The notes under the pieces are model-generated. The model was given only the letters and a program-made list of their open reading frames with translations. It did no database searches and had not been told where the DNA came from. Below, piece by piece: positions 34,385-44,008 of a stretch of 50,278 bases of DNA. The number at the start of each line of letters is the position of its first letter. Within the stretch, counting starts at the first letter, position 1. Where the stretch lies: positions 1 through 50,278 of the forward strand of contig PBOG01000038.1 of NCBI GenBank assembly GCA_002724245.1. The letters are read 5' to 3'. The position numbers and the translations under genes were made by a program. The stretch comes from Planctomycetaceae bacterium (GTDB taxonomy: Bacteria > Planctomycetota > Planctomycetia > Pirellulales > Pirellulaceae).

Positions 34385-35910
34385 ACCGACAGGTGTTGCT
34401 AGCGGCCGAGAGTGTCAGCAAGGAGTTTGGAGGTGTTGCCGCACTTCGAGACGTCAGCTTTGATGTCCGCGAAGGAGAAATTCACGCCATTTGTGGTGAG
34501 AACGGAGCGGGAAAATCGACACTCATCAAACTGCTATCGGGACAGTTCACCCCGGGAAGTTATACCGGACAGTTGCGATTCCAGGGGAAACCCGTCGTGT
34601 TTCGCAACGTACGCGAAGCCGAGGCGGCAGGCATTGCAGTGATTCATCAGGAAATGGCACTGGTGGAATCACTCTCGGTTGCTGAAAACCTTTTCCTCGG
34701 TCGACTTCCGCAGCGCGCTGGGCGGATCGACTGGCGGCGTATGCTGGCATCCGCTCGGGAGGTTTTGGACCGAGTGGGCGCCGACCTTGATCCGGAGATG
34801 CGCGTAGCTGATTTGGGAATGGGACAGAAGCAACTGGTCGAAATCACGCGTGCGTTATCGCGCAACCCGCGCCTGCTGATTCTGGACGAACCGACAGCGG
34901 CGCTGGGTGAGGAAGAAGTGGAGATATTGTCCGAGCACCTCTGTCGATTGCGCGGCCAGGGGGTGTCCGCGATCTACATTTCGCACAAGCTTGGAGAGAT
35001 TCTGGCGTTGTCTGATCGGGTGACCGTGCTACGGGACGGTAGCTCCGTGCGCACCCAGGACGTGACTGAATTGACCCCAGATGCGCTGATTGAGCAGATG
35101 GTGGGTCGCGAACTGCGCGAAGTGTATCCGCCGCGAGGCACGCAGGCACGCGGCGAAGTGGCTTTGTGTCTGGAAGGATTGTCGGCACGCACGGAACGTC
35201 CCGGCGCTCCACAGTTGTGTAACATCTCGTTATCGCTTCGGTGTGGTGAGATCCTGGGCATCGGTGGCTTGATGGGTGCTGGGAGAACAGAACTGCTGAC
35301 CCACCTCTACGGCCTGTGGGGGCAGCGTCTGACGGGGACAGTGACGCTCAACGGGCGTTCCTACCCGCGGCCTTCACCGCGACGTTCTCTCGCCCGGGGG
35401 ATGATGCTCGTCACTGAAGACCGGCAGCGTTGGGGGCTAGTAGCACTGCGGACAGTGGACCAAAATCTCTCGCTCTCCTCTCACGAAGCAATCTCCCGCT
35501 GGGGCTGGGTCGTAGGTAGTGTCGAGCAGGATCGCAATACAGCAGCCATGAAGAAACTCAACCTACGTTCGGATCGACGCGTGCTCGCTGTGCGGCAGCT
35601 ATCGGGTGGTAACCAGCAAAAGGTGGTGGTGGGGCGTGGTTTGTTGTCGGCGCCGCAAGTGATTCTGTTGGATGAACCTACCAGAGGGATCGATGTGGGT
35701 GCTAGGCGAGAGCTGTACGAAGAGGTGCGGCGTTTGGCGGCAGCAGGCAAGGCGATTTTGTGGGTTTCCAGCGAATTGCCTGAATTGATGGGAATGAGTG
35801 ACCGGATCGCCATGATGCGTGCAGGTATCGTGGCGGGAGTTTTCGAGGGTCCGCAATTTGACGCGCGGCGTCTGATGGCTGCGGCAACCGGACAGACGAT
35901 GGCAACGTAA
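34381..35910 (+). CDS. xylG: Sugar ABC transporter tandem ATPase XylG
   Basis: The 509-residue protein has two ABC domains. The first has intact Walker A GENGAGKST, Walker B LLILDEPTAALG and IYISHKLGEI. The second has the degenerate P-loop GGLMGAGRTE, signature LSGGNQQK and LLDEPTRGIDVG; this asymmetry is normal for sugar importers such as XylG, RbsA and MglA. The start is TTG 34381, inside the last codons of xylF (4-nt overlap), so translation is probably coupled. The ATPase powers sugar uptake with XylF and XylH, and xylH starts directly after the stop. Confidence 0.93.
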   Translation: MNRQVLLAAESVSKEFGGVAALRDVSFDVREGEIHAICGENGAGKSTLIKLLSGQFTPGSYTGQLRFQGKPVVFRNVREAEAAGIAVIHQEMALVESLSVAENLFLGRLPQRAGRIDWRRMLASAREVLDRVGADLDPEMRVADLGMGQKQLVEITRALSRNPRLLILDEPTAALGEEEVEILSEHLCRLRGQGVSAIYISHKLGEILALSDRVTVLRDGSSVRTQDVTELTPDALIEQMVGRELREVYPPRGTQARGEVALCLEGLSARTERPGAPQLCNISLSLRCGEILGIGGLMGAGRTELLTHLYGLWGQRLTGTVTLNGRSYPRPSPRRSLARGMMLVTEDRQRWGLVALRTVDQNLSLSSHEAISRWGWVVGSVEQDRNTAAMKKLNLRSDRRVLAVRQLSGGNQQKVVVGRGLLSAPQVILLDEPTRGIDVGARRELYEEVRRLAAAGKAILWVSSELPELMGMSDRIAMMRAGIVAGVFEGPQFDARRLMAAATGQTMAT

Positions 35911-37083
35911 GTGAGCGTGATGACGAGTACGCAACGGGACCGCAAGTTTGGCTCAGCAAAGCCCCCGGTGTCCGGGGTTCTAGTGATGCCGTTTGTGACC
36001 GTGCTCTTATGGGTCGCCTTTGCGATCTGGGAGCCGCAATTTATCAGCCCGCGTAATTTGTCGATGCTGATGATTGAGTTATCGGTGACGGCCACGTTGG
36101 CGATCGGGATGTTGCTCGTGATTCTTGCCGGGCATATTGATCTGTCGGCCGGCTCGGGAGTAGGGCTGCTGGGGGGCGTGGCGGCGGTGCTTGTTTTCCA
36201 GCATGGCTGGCCCGCACCACTGGCTTTGACCGCGGCGCTACTGGTGGGACTCTGTTTATGGGGCGGCATGGCCTGGCTGGTGGTGCGATGGCGGATTCAG
36301 GCGTTCATCATCACCCTGGGTGGACTGCTGGTTTTCAAAGGGGCGTTCTGGTTGGTGATTCAGAGTTCAACCGTTCCGGTGGTTGGCCGAGAAGGCGCGA
36401 ACTTGTACAGCATCTTGACGACCTGGTACGTACCTCCAGCGTACGGCCTGCTCGCGTTGCTGGTATTGGGGAGCTGCTGGAGCGTGAGGTTGTGGATACA
36501 GTGGCGCCAGCGGCACCGAGCCGGTCTGGCTGCAGAGAGTGGAGAGGTCACGTTCCTGCGTGCTTTCACCATTGGCCAAACGTTGTTGCTGGTGGTTTTG
36601 ATCTGTAATGCGTATCGCGGTGTGCCCTTGGCCTTTCTGATTTTGATGGCTCTCGCCGGGCTGGCCCACGTGCTTACTCAGGAGACCGCTTTTGGACGCA
36701 ATCTCTACGCCGTGGGCGGCAATCTAGCGGCAGCGCGGGCTTGTGGAGTCCCCGTCGACCGCGTGGTGTTGTTGGCTTTTACGCTGATGGGTGCCGTCGT
36801 TGCGGTGACAGGGTTCATGCAGACCGCCTACGCGGGTGCATCGACAACGACCGTGGGTGAGTTAATGGAGCTGGACGCCATCGCGGCTTGCGTGATTGGT
36901 GGAGCCAGCCTCAAAGGCGGACGCGGTAGCGTTGTCGGTGCCCTGTTGGGATCACTCATCATGGCCACATTACTCAATGGCATGACGCTGCTGGCTGTGG
37001 CTCCGGAGGCGAAACTGATTGTCCGTGGTTCCGTCCTGGTGCTGGCGGTCCTTGTTGATGTGCGGATGAAACGTGACTCGTAA
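35911..37083 (+). CDS. xylH: Sugar ABC transporter permease XylH
   Basis: The 390-residue protein has around ten membrane helices and the BPD_transp_2 permease signature, with ILAGHIDLSAGSGVGLLGG (about 70-88), AFIITLGGLLVFKG and the C-terminal IGGASLKGGRGSVVGALLG. The start is either GTG 35911, with no gap after the xylG stop, or ATG 35920; the former is reported. A 40-residue soluble insertion between helices, including RHRAGLAAESGEVTFL, is typical of XylH rather than RbsC. With XylF and XylG it completes one importer. The next gene, a glycerol-channel homologue, converges on it 89 bp away. Confidence 0.92.
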   Translation: MSVMTSTQRDRKFGSAKPPVSGVLVMPFVTVLLWVAFAIWEPQFISPRNLSMLMIELSVTATLAIGMLLVILAGHIDLSAGSGVGLLGGVAAVLVFQHGWPAPLALTAALLVGLCLWGGMAWLVVRWRIQAFIITLGGLLVFKGAFWLVIQSSTVPVVGREGANLYSILTTWYVPPAYGLLALLVLGSCWSVRLWIQWRQRHRAGLAAESGEVTFLRAFTIGQTLLLVVLICNAYRGVPLAFLILMALAGLAHVLTQETAFGRNLYAVGGNLAAARACGVPVDRVVLLAFTLMGAVVAVTGFMQTAYAGASTTTVGELMELDAIAACVIGGASLKGGRGSVVGALLGSLIMATLLNGMTLLAVAPEAKLIVRGSVLVLAVLVDVRMKRDS

Positions 37084-37172
37084 ACCAGCCTCGGAGGTGA
37101 CGCTGTCAGCGTGTGGCACGTACCACCACGAAGAGGACGGATTGGTTCTGCCGCCGCAAACCATGGGACCAG

Positions 37173-37907
37173 CTACGGGGCCAGGATTCGGGCCAGGATG
37201 CCAGCCAGTACACCTCCCAGCAGCGGACCCACAACCGGAATAGCGGCATAGCCCCAATCGCTATCACGTTTACCGGAAATCGGCAGCAGGAGGTGGAGAA
37301 TCCGCGGGGCGAGGTCGCGGGCCGGATTCAAGGAGTGGCCGGTCGTGCCGCCCAGTGAGAGTCCGATTGCATACACGATCATGCCTACCGGCAGCGCGCC
37401 CAGGGAACCGAGGCCCAGTTGGGCACCGCGGTCCGGAGTCAGCGCTGGGCCCGCAAAGATAAGAACAGCAAAAACAAGGATGAACGTTGCGACGACCTCA
37501 GATCCAATATTGGAAGCCGGCTTACGAATGTTGGGTGCGGTGCAGAATGTCGCCAGGATTGCGTCGGGATCATCACAGACGTCATAGTGCGGTTTGTAGA
37601 ACATGTATGCCGCCAGCCCTCCCGCTGCGGCGCCCAGGAATTGTGCTAGCACGAAGGCGGGGACACCAGTCCAGGAAACTTCGCCAGCGACCGCGAATCC
37701 GACGGTAACGGCAGGGTTGAGGTGGGAAGAACCGAGCGCCTCACCGCACCAGACGGCGGTAAACACTGCCATTCCCCATCCAGCTGCGATCACGTGCCAG
37801 CCCGAGCCGTTGCCTTTAGTGCAAGGCAAGAGCACATTGGCCACGACCCCATTGCCCATCAGTAGCAGGATTGCGGTACCGATGAATTCTGCCAGCAACT
37901 CCCTCAT
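37173..37907 (-). CDS. Aquaglyceroporin (MIP family, GlpF-like)
   Basis: The start is set by a perfect AGGAGG at 37915-37920, 7 nt before ATG 37907; the ATG at 37913 is too close. The 244-residue membrane protein has six helices and two NPA half-helix motifs, HLNPAVTVG and SLNPARDLAPR. Aspartate after the second NPAR is the mark of glycerol-conducting members rather than strict water channels. It should allow passive flow of glycerol or similar small polyols across the inner membrane, and some GlpF proteins also pass urea. The gene stands alone, converging on xylH; a glycerol kinase is not in the window. Confidence 0.92.
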   Translation of the reverse strand: MRELLAEFIGTAILLLMGNGVVANVLLPCTKGNGSGWHVIAAGWGMAVFTAVWCGEALGSSHLNPAVTVGFAVAGEVSWTGVPAFVLAQFLGAAAGGLAAYMFYKPHYDVCDDPDAILATFCTAPNIRKPASNIGSEVVATFILVFAVLIFAGPALTPDRGAQLGLGSLGALPVGMIVYAIGLSLGGTTGHSLNPARDLAPRILHLLLPISGKRDSDWGYAAIPVVGPLLGGVLAGILARILAP

Positions 37908-38188
37908 GCGCATGCCTCCTGCTGGAGCGTTGGATGGATGTATCGACGTGGTTTGATGATACCGATTCCACGGCGGCAGACACAGGTGGCCCGCATAGCG
38001 TGCTACGCTTGGTAAGACCGGTGCCGTTGTGATTCCACGTCGGTTGCCCAGAAATCGATCTTGCCCCACCAACCGGTTGCTCTCCAAAATAGGTTTCCGA
38101 CGTTATCCCCGGGCCAACCAGGCCGGGTTTTCAGAGCGAACTGACCAGGGCGTCACCTCCAACCCCCTCAACGAAGGGCAAGCGGCTT

Positions 38189-39298
38189 ATGAGCCGGAAG
38201 CGAAAAGCCTGTTTTGCAATGGTCGCGATAGCACTCGGGCTGTTGTTGCTGGAGGGGTTGGCGAGTGTGGCGGTGGTGGCCAACAAAATGCTCACCCAAC
38301 GCCGTCTGGCAGAACGACTCCATACGGAATACGACGCCCAACTGGGATGGATCAACAAGAGCGATTTTCATGGCCGCGACCTGTATGGGGAGAGTCTCCA
38401 TTTGCACACCAATGCGCAACGGTTTCGCGCGACAGAGCCAACTTCCGAGCAGGTACCCCCGGGACGCGTCCGTGTTGTTTGTACAGGTGACTCGTTCACT
38501 TTGGGATATGGAGTTGCCGACGGTGACACCTGGTGTGCGCAGCTGGAGCAGTGCGATGGCACATTGCAGCCCGTCAACCTGGGGCAGGGTGGATACGGCG
38601 TCGACCAGGCATACCTCTGGTACCAGCGAGTGGAATCACGCTATCAACACAAGATTCATTTGTTTGCGTTTATCACAGAGGATTTTCGTCGGATGGCGAA
38701 CGATACATTCGGGGGCTATGGAAAGCCCGTATTGGATCTGGATGGTGACCGTCTCGCGGTCACCAATGTGCCGGTCCCCCGTACGTCCTACCTCCTGTCC
38801 TCGTTGCTGCACAACGGGAATCTGCTGTCCGATTTAAATACGGTGCGTGTGATGCGGAGAGTGATTTGGGGGAAGCCATACATCAAGAATGCACGCGAAG
38901 TGGACAGCTATAGCAGACGTATTGCCAACCAAGTGTTCTCTGAGCTCGCACGTGAGCACGCCCGACGCGGACGCGTGTTTGTGCTTGTTCACTTGCCCGT
39001 CAAGGCAGATCTGACGCAGCGTTCGTCGAAGTGGCGTGACTATCTGGTACGTGCCGCCAAGGAAGCGGGGTGGAATTATTTCGACCTGGCCGAGGAAATG
39101 TCGCGGCTGCCCCAGGACCAGGTCGATGCACTCTATCTGGGGAATGAAGTGCCCTATCAGGCGGCGGCAGGGCATTATAGTGTTCGGGGCAACCGGTTTG
39201 TCGCGACCGCCTTGTACGCGCGTTTGACAGCGCGGGACGACGTGCGCCAATTACTTGAGCAGGCACAGCAAACGGACTCTCCTGTGAGCTCCAATTGA
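38189..39298 (+). CDS. Membrane-anchored SGNH/GDSL hydrolase-like protein
   Basis: The 369-residue protein has an N-terminal membrane helix (CFAMVAIALGLLLLEGLA) and an extracytoplasmic catalytic domain. Block I is CTGDSFTLGYGV (serine in GDSF), QPVNLGQGGYGVDQ supplies the glycine of block II, and GHYSVRGNRFVATAL near the end carries the catalytic histidine block. SGNH enzymes remove or transfer acyl groups on polysaccharides, lipids or peptides; AlgX and PatB-type acetyltransferases share this fold. The asparagine of block III is not obvious. It is 28 bp before the GT39-like gene on the same strand, so the two may jointly modify a surface glycan. The substrate is unknown. Confidence 0.82.
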   Translation: MSRKRKACFAMVAIALGLLLLEGLASVAVVANKMLTQRRLAERLHTEYDAQLGWINKSDFHGRDLYGESLHLHTNAQRFRATEPTSEQVPPGRVRVVCTGDSFTLGYGVADGDTWCAQLEQCDGTLQPVNLGQGGYGVDQAYLWYQRVESRYQHKIHLFAFITEDFRRMANDTFGGYGKPVLDLDGDRLAVTNVPVPRTSYLLSSLLHNGNLLSDLNTVRVMRRVIWGKPYIKNAREVDSYSRRIANQVFSELAREHARRGRVFVLVHLPVKADLTQRSSKWRDYLVRAAKEAGWNYFDLAEEMSRLPQDQVDALYLGNEVPYQAAAGHYSVRGNRFVATALYARLTARDDVRQLLEQAQQTDSPVSSN

Positions 39299-39326
39299 CA
39301 GGTGACAACGCGTGCACGCTGGTTCC

Positions 39327-41072
39327 ATGACAGCAAAGCCCCGGGCGAGACTGGCGATTGCCGTGCTAGGGTTGTTCCTGGTTGCCGCCGGCATGCTGGC
39401 GATGGGGTTGACGCTGGTGTCGGTAGAGACGATGCAGGGTATCGCCGGTGGAATTCGCAAACCGGCCGATGTAACGCCTCAGCGGGTCATGCGGTTCAGG
39501 CAGGTGGCCTGGGTATTCGGGGCTGCCGGTCTGGCAGCGGGCGCAAGCGTGATCCGCGGGCGACGGCGGGTGTTGGTGGCAGTCCAGCGGTTCCAGGAAG
39601 AAGTGCTGGATTGGGTGAGATCGATTCCTGCCAGGTCTTGGGGGGGGCGTCTCTTCTTGCTCGTTGTCGTCCCCGCCAGCCTGTTGCGGATCATGCTGCT
39701 GCAGCGTTCGGTGGCGTATGACGAAGCGTATTCGTTCGTCAACTTTGCCAGTCGCAGCTGGTATCTGGCAATTTCCGATTACAACTCACCGAATAACCAT
39801 TTGCTCAATACACTGCTGATGTGTGTCTGTCGTTACTGGGGTGGCCAGAACGAAGCACTGTGGCGGATTCCGACGTTGTTGTTTGGTATCGTACTGGTGA
39901 TTGGCATCTATCGGTGGGCCGTCGCTTGGGGAGATCGGTGGACGGCACTGGTAACAGCAACCCTGGCCGGTTGTTCTCCTCTGTTAATCAGCTACTCGGT
40001 CGATGCGCGGGGTTACACCCTGGTGGCTTTGTTTGCCATCCTTTTGGATCACAGCTTGGGGCGGATTCACAATGGGGCTGGGCGGGCGGCCCTCTACTGG
40101 TTCCTGGCGTGGACGAGTCTCGTGTGCGGTTTTTTTGCGATTCCGGTGATGCTGTATCCGGCTGCAGGGATCCTGGGGTGGTTCAGCATGGCCCCTGTTT
40201 GGGAAGCAAATTCGGCGGCCCGCGTGTGCTGGAAAGATCGGCTGCTGCAGGTGGCTCTGTTGGTGGGACTTGCCAGTATCACCGTTCTTGTTCTGTATGC
40301 ACCAGGTTACGTCTTTCGTGGGACACAGGTGTTCGCGAACCGGCAGTTTGACCGTTTGCCAGTCCCACAGTTTCTGACACAGTGCTGGGCCAATCTGGTG
40401 ACCAGTTGGCGTTACTGGAACAGTGGGCCGCTGTTGTGGTGGAGTGGAGTACCGCTCGCCGGTGCGGGGTTGATTTGGCGATTTCGAAATCGTGCGAGAC
40501 TGCTGCGATTTGGTTTTCCTTTCGTGGCGGTGCTGGTCATCATGGCTTGCCAGGGAGTGGTGCCACCACCACGGGTCTTGTTGTTTCTCGCCCCCTGGTG
40601 GTATTTGTTAGTGGCTTGGGGGTGGCGGTGGCTGGTGCGGCAGATGCGGATTGGCCGCTGGATATTTTATGCCGGTCCGCTCGGTGTAGCAGTGGCGACT
40701 TGTTTGTTCCCGATGACGCTGCGGTCGGGGTATTTGAAAACCGATGTGTACGTGTCGATCCCCGCAGCCGTTAAAACTGTGGGCGCAGCCTTGAAGCAGA
40801 CCCCGGGTCGGCACCGCCTGTTGGTGCCGGTGCCGTGTGATTTACCCGCCCGCTATTACATCCTGCAGCAAGGGCTGCAACTTCCGATCAACGGGATTCC
40901 TCAACCGGGAGAGACGATCTGGGTCCTGGGGCCACGCGAGAAACAGGCTGCCTTTACATTACGCAACTCCACGGTCCGTCTGGAAGATTGGGAAGAGCGT
41001 CTGGGGACGTGGCGTGTGTTTACTTCCTTGCCAACAGTCGATGTGTTGCGTTTTGACCAACCAGTGCGTTAG
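39327..41072 (+). CDS. Polytopic GT39/ArnT-like glycosyltransferase
   Basis: The 581-residue protein from ATG 39327 (GTG 39312 also possible) has about 11-12 membrane helices. The extracytoplasmic loop after the third hydrophobic segment carries VAYDEAYSF, the acidic DE pair expected at the active site of PMT/ArnT-type enzymes, and ISDYNSPNNHLLNTLLM, with the NNH sequence common in this superfamily. Such enzymes transfer a sugar from a polyprenyl-phosphate donor to a protein, lipid A or other acceptor at the outer face of the inner membrane. The donor and acceptor cannot be told. Its stop overlaps the stop of the convergent sulfatase gene. Confidence 0.85.
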   Translation: MTAKPRARLAIAVLGLFLVAAGMLAMGLTLVSVETMQGIAGGIRKPADVTPQRVMRFRQVAWVFGAAGLAAGASVIRGRRRVLVAVQRFQEEVLDWVRSIPARSWGGRLFLLVVVPASLLRIMLLQRSVAYDEAYSFVNFASRSWYLAISDYNSPNNHLLNTLLMCVCRYWGGQNEALWRIPTLLFGIVLVIGIYRWAVAWGDRWTALVTATLAGCSPLLISYSVDARGYTLVALFAILLDHSLGRIHNGAGRAALYWFLAWTSLVCGFFAIPVMLYPAAGILGWFSMAPVWEANSAARVCWKDRLLQVALLVGLASITVLVLYAPGYVFRGTQVFANRQFDRLPVPQFLTQCWANLVTSWRYWNSGPLLWWSGVPLAGAGLIWRFRNRARLLRFGFPFVAVLVIMACQGVVPPPRVLLFLAPWWYLLVAWGWRWLVRQMRIGRWIFYAGPLGVAVATCLFPMTLRSGYLKTDVYVSIPAAVKTVGAALKQTPGRHRLLVPVPCDLPARYYILQQGLQLPINGIPQPGETIWVLGPREKQAAFTLRNSTVRLEDWEERLGTWRVFTSLPTVDVLRFDQPVR

Positions 41073-42664
41073 CCGTCCAGTGCCGGAAAAGGGAACACGG
41101 GCGATGGCTGGTGCTCTTGGTCCATTAACGCTCTGAGCTGTTTTACGACCTCGGGGTGTGCTGCGGAGACATCCCGGGATTCAGAGGTGTCGGCCTCCAG
41201 GTCGTAGAGTTCAATCTTCAAGGGGTGCGGGTTGTTTCGTTTGAGAATCCGCTGCCGGATGCCTTTCCAGCGACCCTTCCAGACAGCTTGCTGGCCACCG
41301 TAACCTGAAAACTCTCGGTACAGAAATGGACGGGGATTCTGTGGATGACCTGTCAGGGTCGGTGCGATACTGATGCCATCGAGGTCGCGTGGGCGTCTTC
41401 CAGAAGCGTTGATCAGCTCTAGCAACGTCGGAAGCCAATCCTCCAGACCGGTGACCATGTTGGAGGTGCTCTGGGGTTGGATGTGTCCTGGCCAGCGCAC
41501 GATCAAAGGCACCCGCACGCCGCCTTCGTAGAGCGAGCCCTTTAGGCCACGGAGGGGTTTGACACTTTGGAAGAACTCGTAATCGACCTCCCTTTTCAAG
41601 TGGGTGGTGCCATTGTCAGAGGTAAAGATCACGATCGTGTTGTCTGCTAAATCCAGTTCGCGTAACAGGCCCAGCAGACGGCCGATATACCGGTCCATGC
41701 GGGTAATCATCGCGGCGTACGCGGCGCGGGGCGTAAAGTGGGGAGTGTAACCACCACCAGTGCGCCGGGTGAAGGGTGGGTCGTTCCAGCGTAAGGCCAG
41801 ATAAGGTTGGAGATCTTCGTCTGGAACATGGAGCGCCACGTGGGGAATGATTGTTGGGTAGTAGAGGAAGAAAGGTTTGTTCTGATGTTTGCGGATAAAG
41901 GAGAGGGCCTGCTGGTGGATGCGGTCTGGTGCGTAGTCTTTTCCTTTGTAGCGGTTGTAACTGGCAGGGTCAGCTGGATCCGCTCCACGCGGTAAACGGG
42001 CGTGACCTGGAATCGGTGGGTTGTTCTGCAGGGCAACACGCCGCGTATTGTCCCAGAGGTACGCGGGATAATAGCTGTGGGCGTGTCGTTGGCAGTTGTA
42101 CCCGTAGAAGCGTTGGAAGCCCTGGTGGATTGGGTCTCCTGTAGAACCGGGCGCACCCAGTCCCCATTTACCAAAGGCGCCGGTCACGTAACCTTCTTCC
42201 GTGAGGAGTTCCGCCAAGGTGATGGCATTCGGCGAAAGCGGACGCTGGCCCTCGGGACGGACTTCGGAATTGTTGCGGATTTCCGCATGTCCGGGGTGTC
42301 GTCCGGTCATCAACACACATCGTGATGGCGCGCAGACGGCGTTTCCGGCATAATTTCGAGTGAAACGCATTCCTTGTTGGGCGAGTTGATCGAGATGTGG
42401 CGTGCGTATTTTCTGTTGGCCATATGATCCCAGTTCCGCGAATCCAAGATCGTCTGCCATGATCAGAACGATATTTGGTTTCGTGGTGGGTTCCGAAGCT
42501 GTCAGACAGCTGCCAGGAACGAGCCCTGCCAGCTGGCAGATCAGTACGGTGCAACAGGCGACGGCAGCATTGACTGGGTAGCCTACACACAGCACGGTCA
42601 GCGGCCGTCGCAGGTGGTGTGGCTGGCGAGGTCGATCCTTGATAGCGTTTGGCATTGGCTTCAT
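41069..42664 (-). CDS. Secreted sulfatase, second copy
   Basis: ATG 42664 gives 531 residues; the frame extends upstream to 42823 with unlikely residues. An N-terminal hydrophobic segment (VNAAVACCTVLICQLAGLV) should direct export. The core has PNIVLIMADDLGFAELG, CAPSR with C111 converted to formylglycine, GKWGLG and TSDNGTTHLKRE. Later regions EGGVRVPLIVRWPG and LEDWLPTLLEL are typical of planctomycete arylsulfatase A-like enzymes. It differs from the copy at 9.5 kb in the CxPxR context (CAPSR versus CSPTR) and in length, so it is probably not a recent duplicate. The TAA stop shares bases with the TAG of the facing glycosyltransferase gene. Confidence 0.92.
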   Translation of the reverse strand: MKPMPNAIKDRPRQPHHLRRPLTVLCVGYPVNAAVACCTVLICQLAGLVPGSCLTASEPTTKPNIVLIMADDLGFAELGSYGQQKIRTPHLDQLAQQGMRFTRNYAGNAVCAPSRCVLMTGRHPGHAEIRNNSEVRPEGQRPLSPNAITLAELLTEEGYVTGAFGKWGLGAPGSTGDPIHQGFQRFYGYNCQRHAHSYYPAYLWDNTRRVALQNNPPIPGHARLPRGADPADPASYNRYKGKDYAPDRIHQQALSFIRKHQNKPFFLYYPTIIPHVALHVPDEDLQPYLALRWNDPPFTRRTGGGYTPHFTPRAAYAAMITRMDRYIGRLLGLLRELDLADNTIVIFTSDNGTTHLKREVDYEFFQSVKPLRGLKGSLYEGGVRVPLIVRWPGHIQPQSTSNMVTGLEDWLPTLLELINASGRRPRDLDGISIAPTLTGHPQNPRPFLYREFSGYGGQQAVWKGRWKGIRQRILKRNNPHPLKIELYDLEADTSESRDVSAAHPEVVKQLRALMDQEHQPSPVFPFPALDG

Positions 42665-42859
42665 CCACAGTCCAGCATCATTTGAGTCCGAGTCTGGCAA
42701 CACGCCAGGCACCTGCCGAAGACGGTTCCACAGCCTAACAGGCGTACTTGGAGCGGCCAAGGGAATCCGCGAGAGGCTGCCCGGCGTGTCTTCTGAATCT
42801 GGTATCTTACGGGGTAGGGACACACCAGGGTTGGAGACGGAATGGAAAAGGAGGGGGAG

Positions 42860-43795
42860 ATGCAGCCGGTCTATCTCATTACGGGAGGCGCTGGGAATCT
42901 TGCTTGCCAGCTGACGTTTCCGTTAGCGGCCCGTGGCATTCGATGTGTGCTTCTGGATGTGGCGGCAGAGCCGGTTGCGCCGGTTGCAGAGGGGTGCCAG
43001 TACGTGCGTGGTGACGTCACGAATGCCGAAGACATGAAGACGGTGTTTCGAGATTATGAACCGCGTGTGGTGGTCCATTTTGCCTCGCTCCTCTCAGCGG
43101 CTTCGGAAGCTGATCGGCCGGCCGCGTGGGAGTTGAATGCGAATGGTGCCTTTGCGCTTCTGGAAATGGCACTGGCCCATCGAGTGGATCGCTTCTTTTT
43201 TCCCAGTTCACTGGCGGCCTACGGAGGTGCATTGCCGGATCTGATTTCGGACCATCAGGTCCAGTGGCCGGATGGTATGTATGGTGTCACCAAGACGACG
43301 GTTGAGCGTTTGGGTGTGTATTATGCGCGCCGCCATGGCCTTGACTTTCGGGGGCTGCGATTGCCGATCGTCGTGTCGCGTTACGCGCATCTTGGCGCAG
43401 CCAGTTCTTATGCTTCACGAGCCTTTATGGAGACGGCGCAGAGCGGAAAGTTTGTGTTCCAGGTGCGGCCAGAGAGTCGGCCGGCTTTAATCTACACACG
43501 GGATGTCATTGACGCGGTGGTACTGCTTTTGGAGGCTCCAGCTGCAAAGTTGCGGCAATGTGTCTACAATATTCAGGCCCTGTCACCGACCGCGGAGGAA
43601 CTGGCCGCAGCGATCAGGACGCACTATCCAGACGCGTCGTTAACGTTTCAGACGGACGAGCGGATCGCCGATCTGATCGATAGTTGGCCGAGACGGTTTG
43701 ACGATTCGGCAGCCAGGAAAGATTGGAATTGGAAGAGTACCTACGATCTGGCGGCCATGGCGGCTGATTTCGCCACGACACTGGCAACCGCATAG
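42860..43795 (+). CDS. L-threonine 3-dehydrogenase, SDR type
   Basis: ATG 42860 follows AAGGAGG at 42848-42854; the in-frame ATG at 42842 lies upstream of that site, so the shorter 311-residue form is preferred. It is an extended SDR/NAD-epimerase-fold protein: Rossmann ITGGAGNLA, SS at 116-117 and the YxxxK pair (Y141, K145 in MYGVTK). The C-terminal WPRRFDDSAARKDWNW followed by YDLAAMAADF matches short-chain-type L-threonine dehydrogenases, which oxidise threonine to 2-amino-3-oxobutanoate with NAD. The companion 2-amino-3-ketobutyrate CoA ligase is not adjacent. A UDP-sugar epimerase is the alternative, made less likely by the C-terminal signature. Confidence 0.82.
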   Translation: MQPVYLITGGAGNLACQLTFPLAARGIRCVLLDVAAEPVAPVAEGCQYVRGDVTNAEDMKTVFRDYEPRVVVHFASLLSAASEADRPAAWELNANGAFALLEMALAHRVDRFFFPSSLAAYGGALPDLISDHQVQWPDGMYGVTKTTVERLGVYYARRHGLDFRGLRLPIVVSRYAHLGAASSYASRAFMETAQSGKFVFQVRPESRPALIYTRDVIDAVVLLLEAPAAKLRQCVYNIQALSPTAEELAAAIRTHYPDASLTFQTDERIADLIDSWPRRFDDSAARKDWNWKSTYDLAAMAADFATTLATA

Positions 43796-44008
43796 CCAGG
43801 AAACGCCTTGGCTTTCAGCAGATCGCGCAACGGCGGTTAAGGCTGCGCCTCATGACGCGAATGGACCCTGTGCGACGCCTCCGCGGCGAGCAACGGCACG
43901 CAGGCCAGATTGAGTCCTGGTATACTCTGGCATCAGGCGGTGGTGCGAGTGTCTGGTTGAAAGGTCGCGATCGCGGCCGTTACTTGAACAAGAGGCAGGA
44001 GGTGCGCG

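Noticed and set aside
37100-37112. Inverted repeat ACGCTG-T-CAGCGT after xylH
   Set aside because: The one-base loop cannot form a full hairpin and there is no T-run, so it is not called as a terminator.
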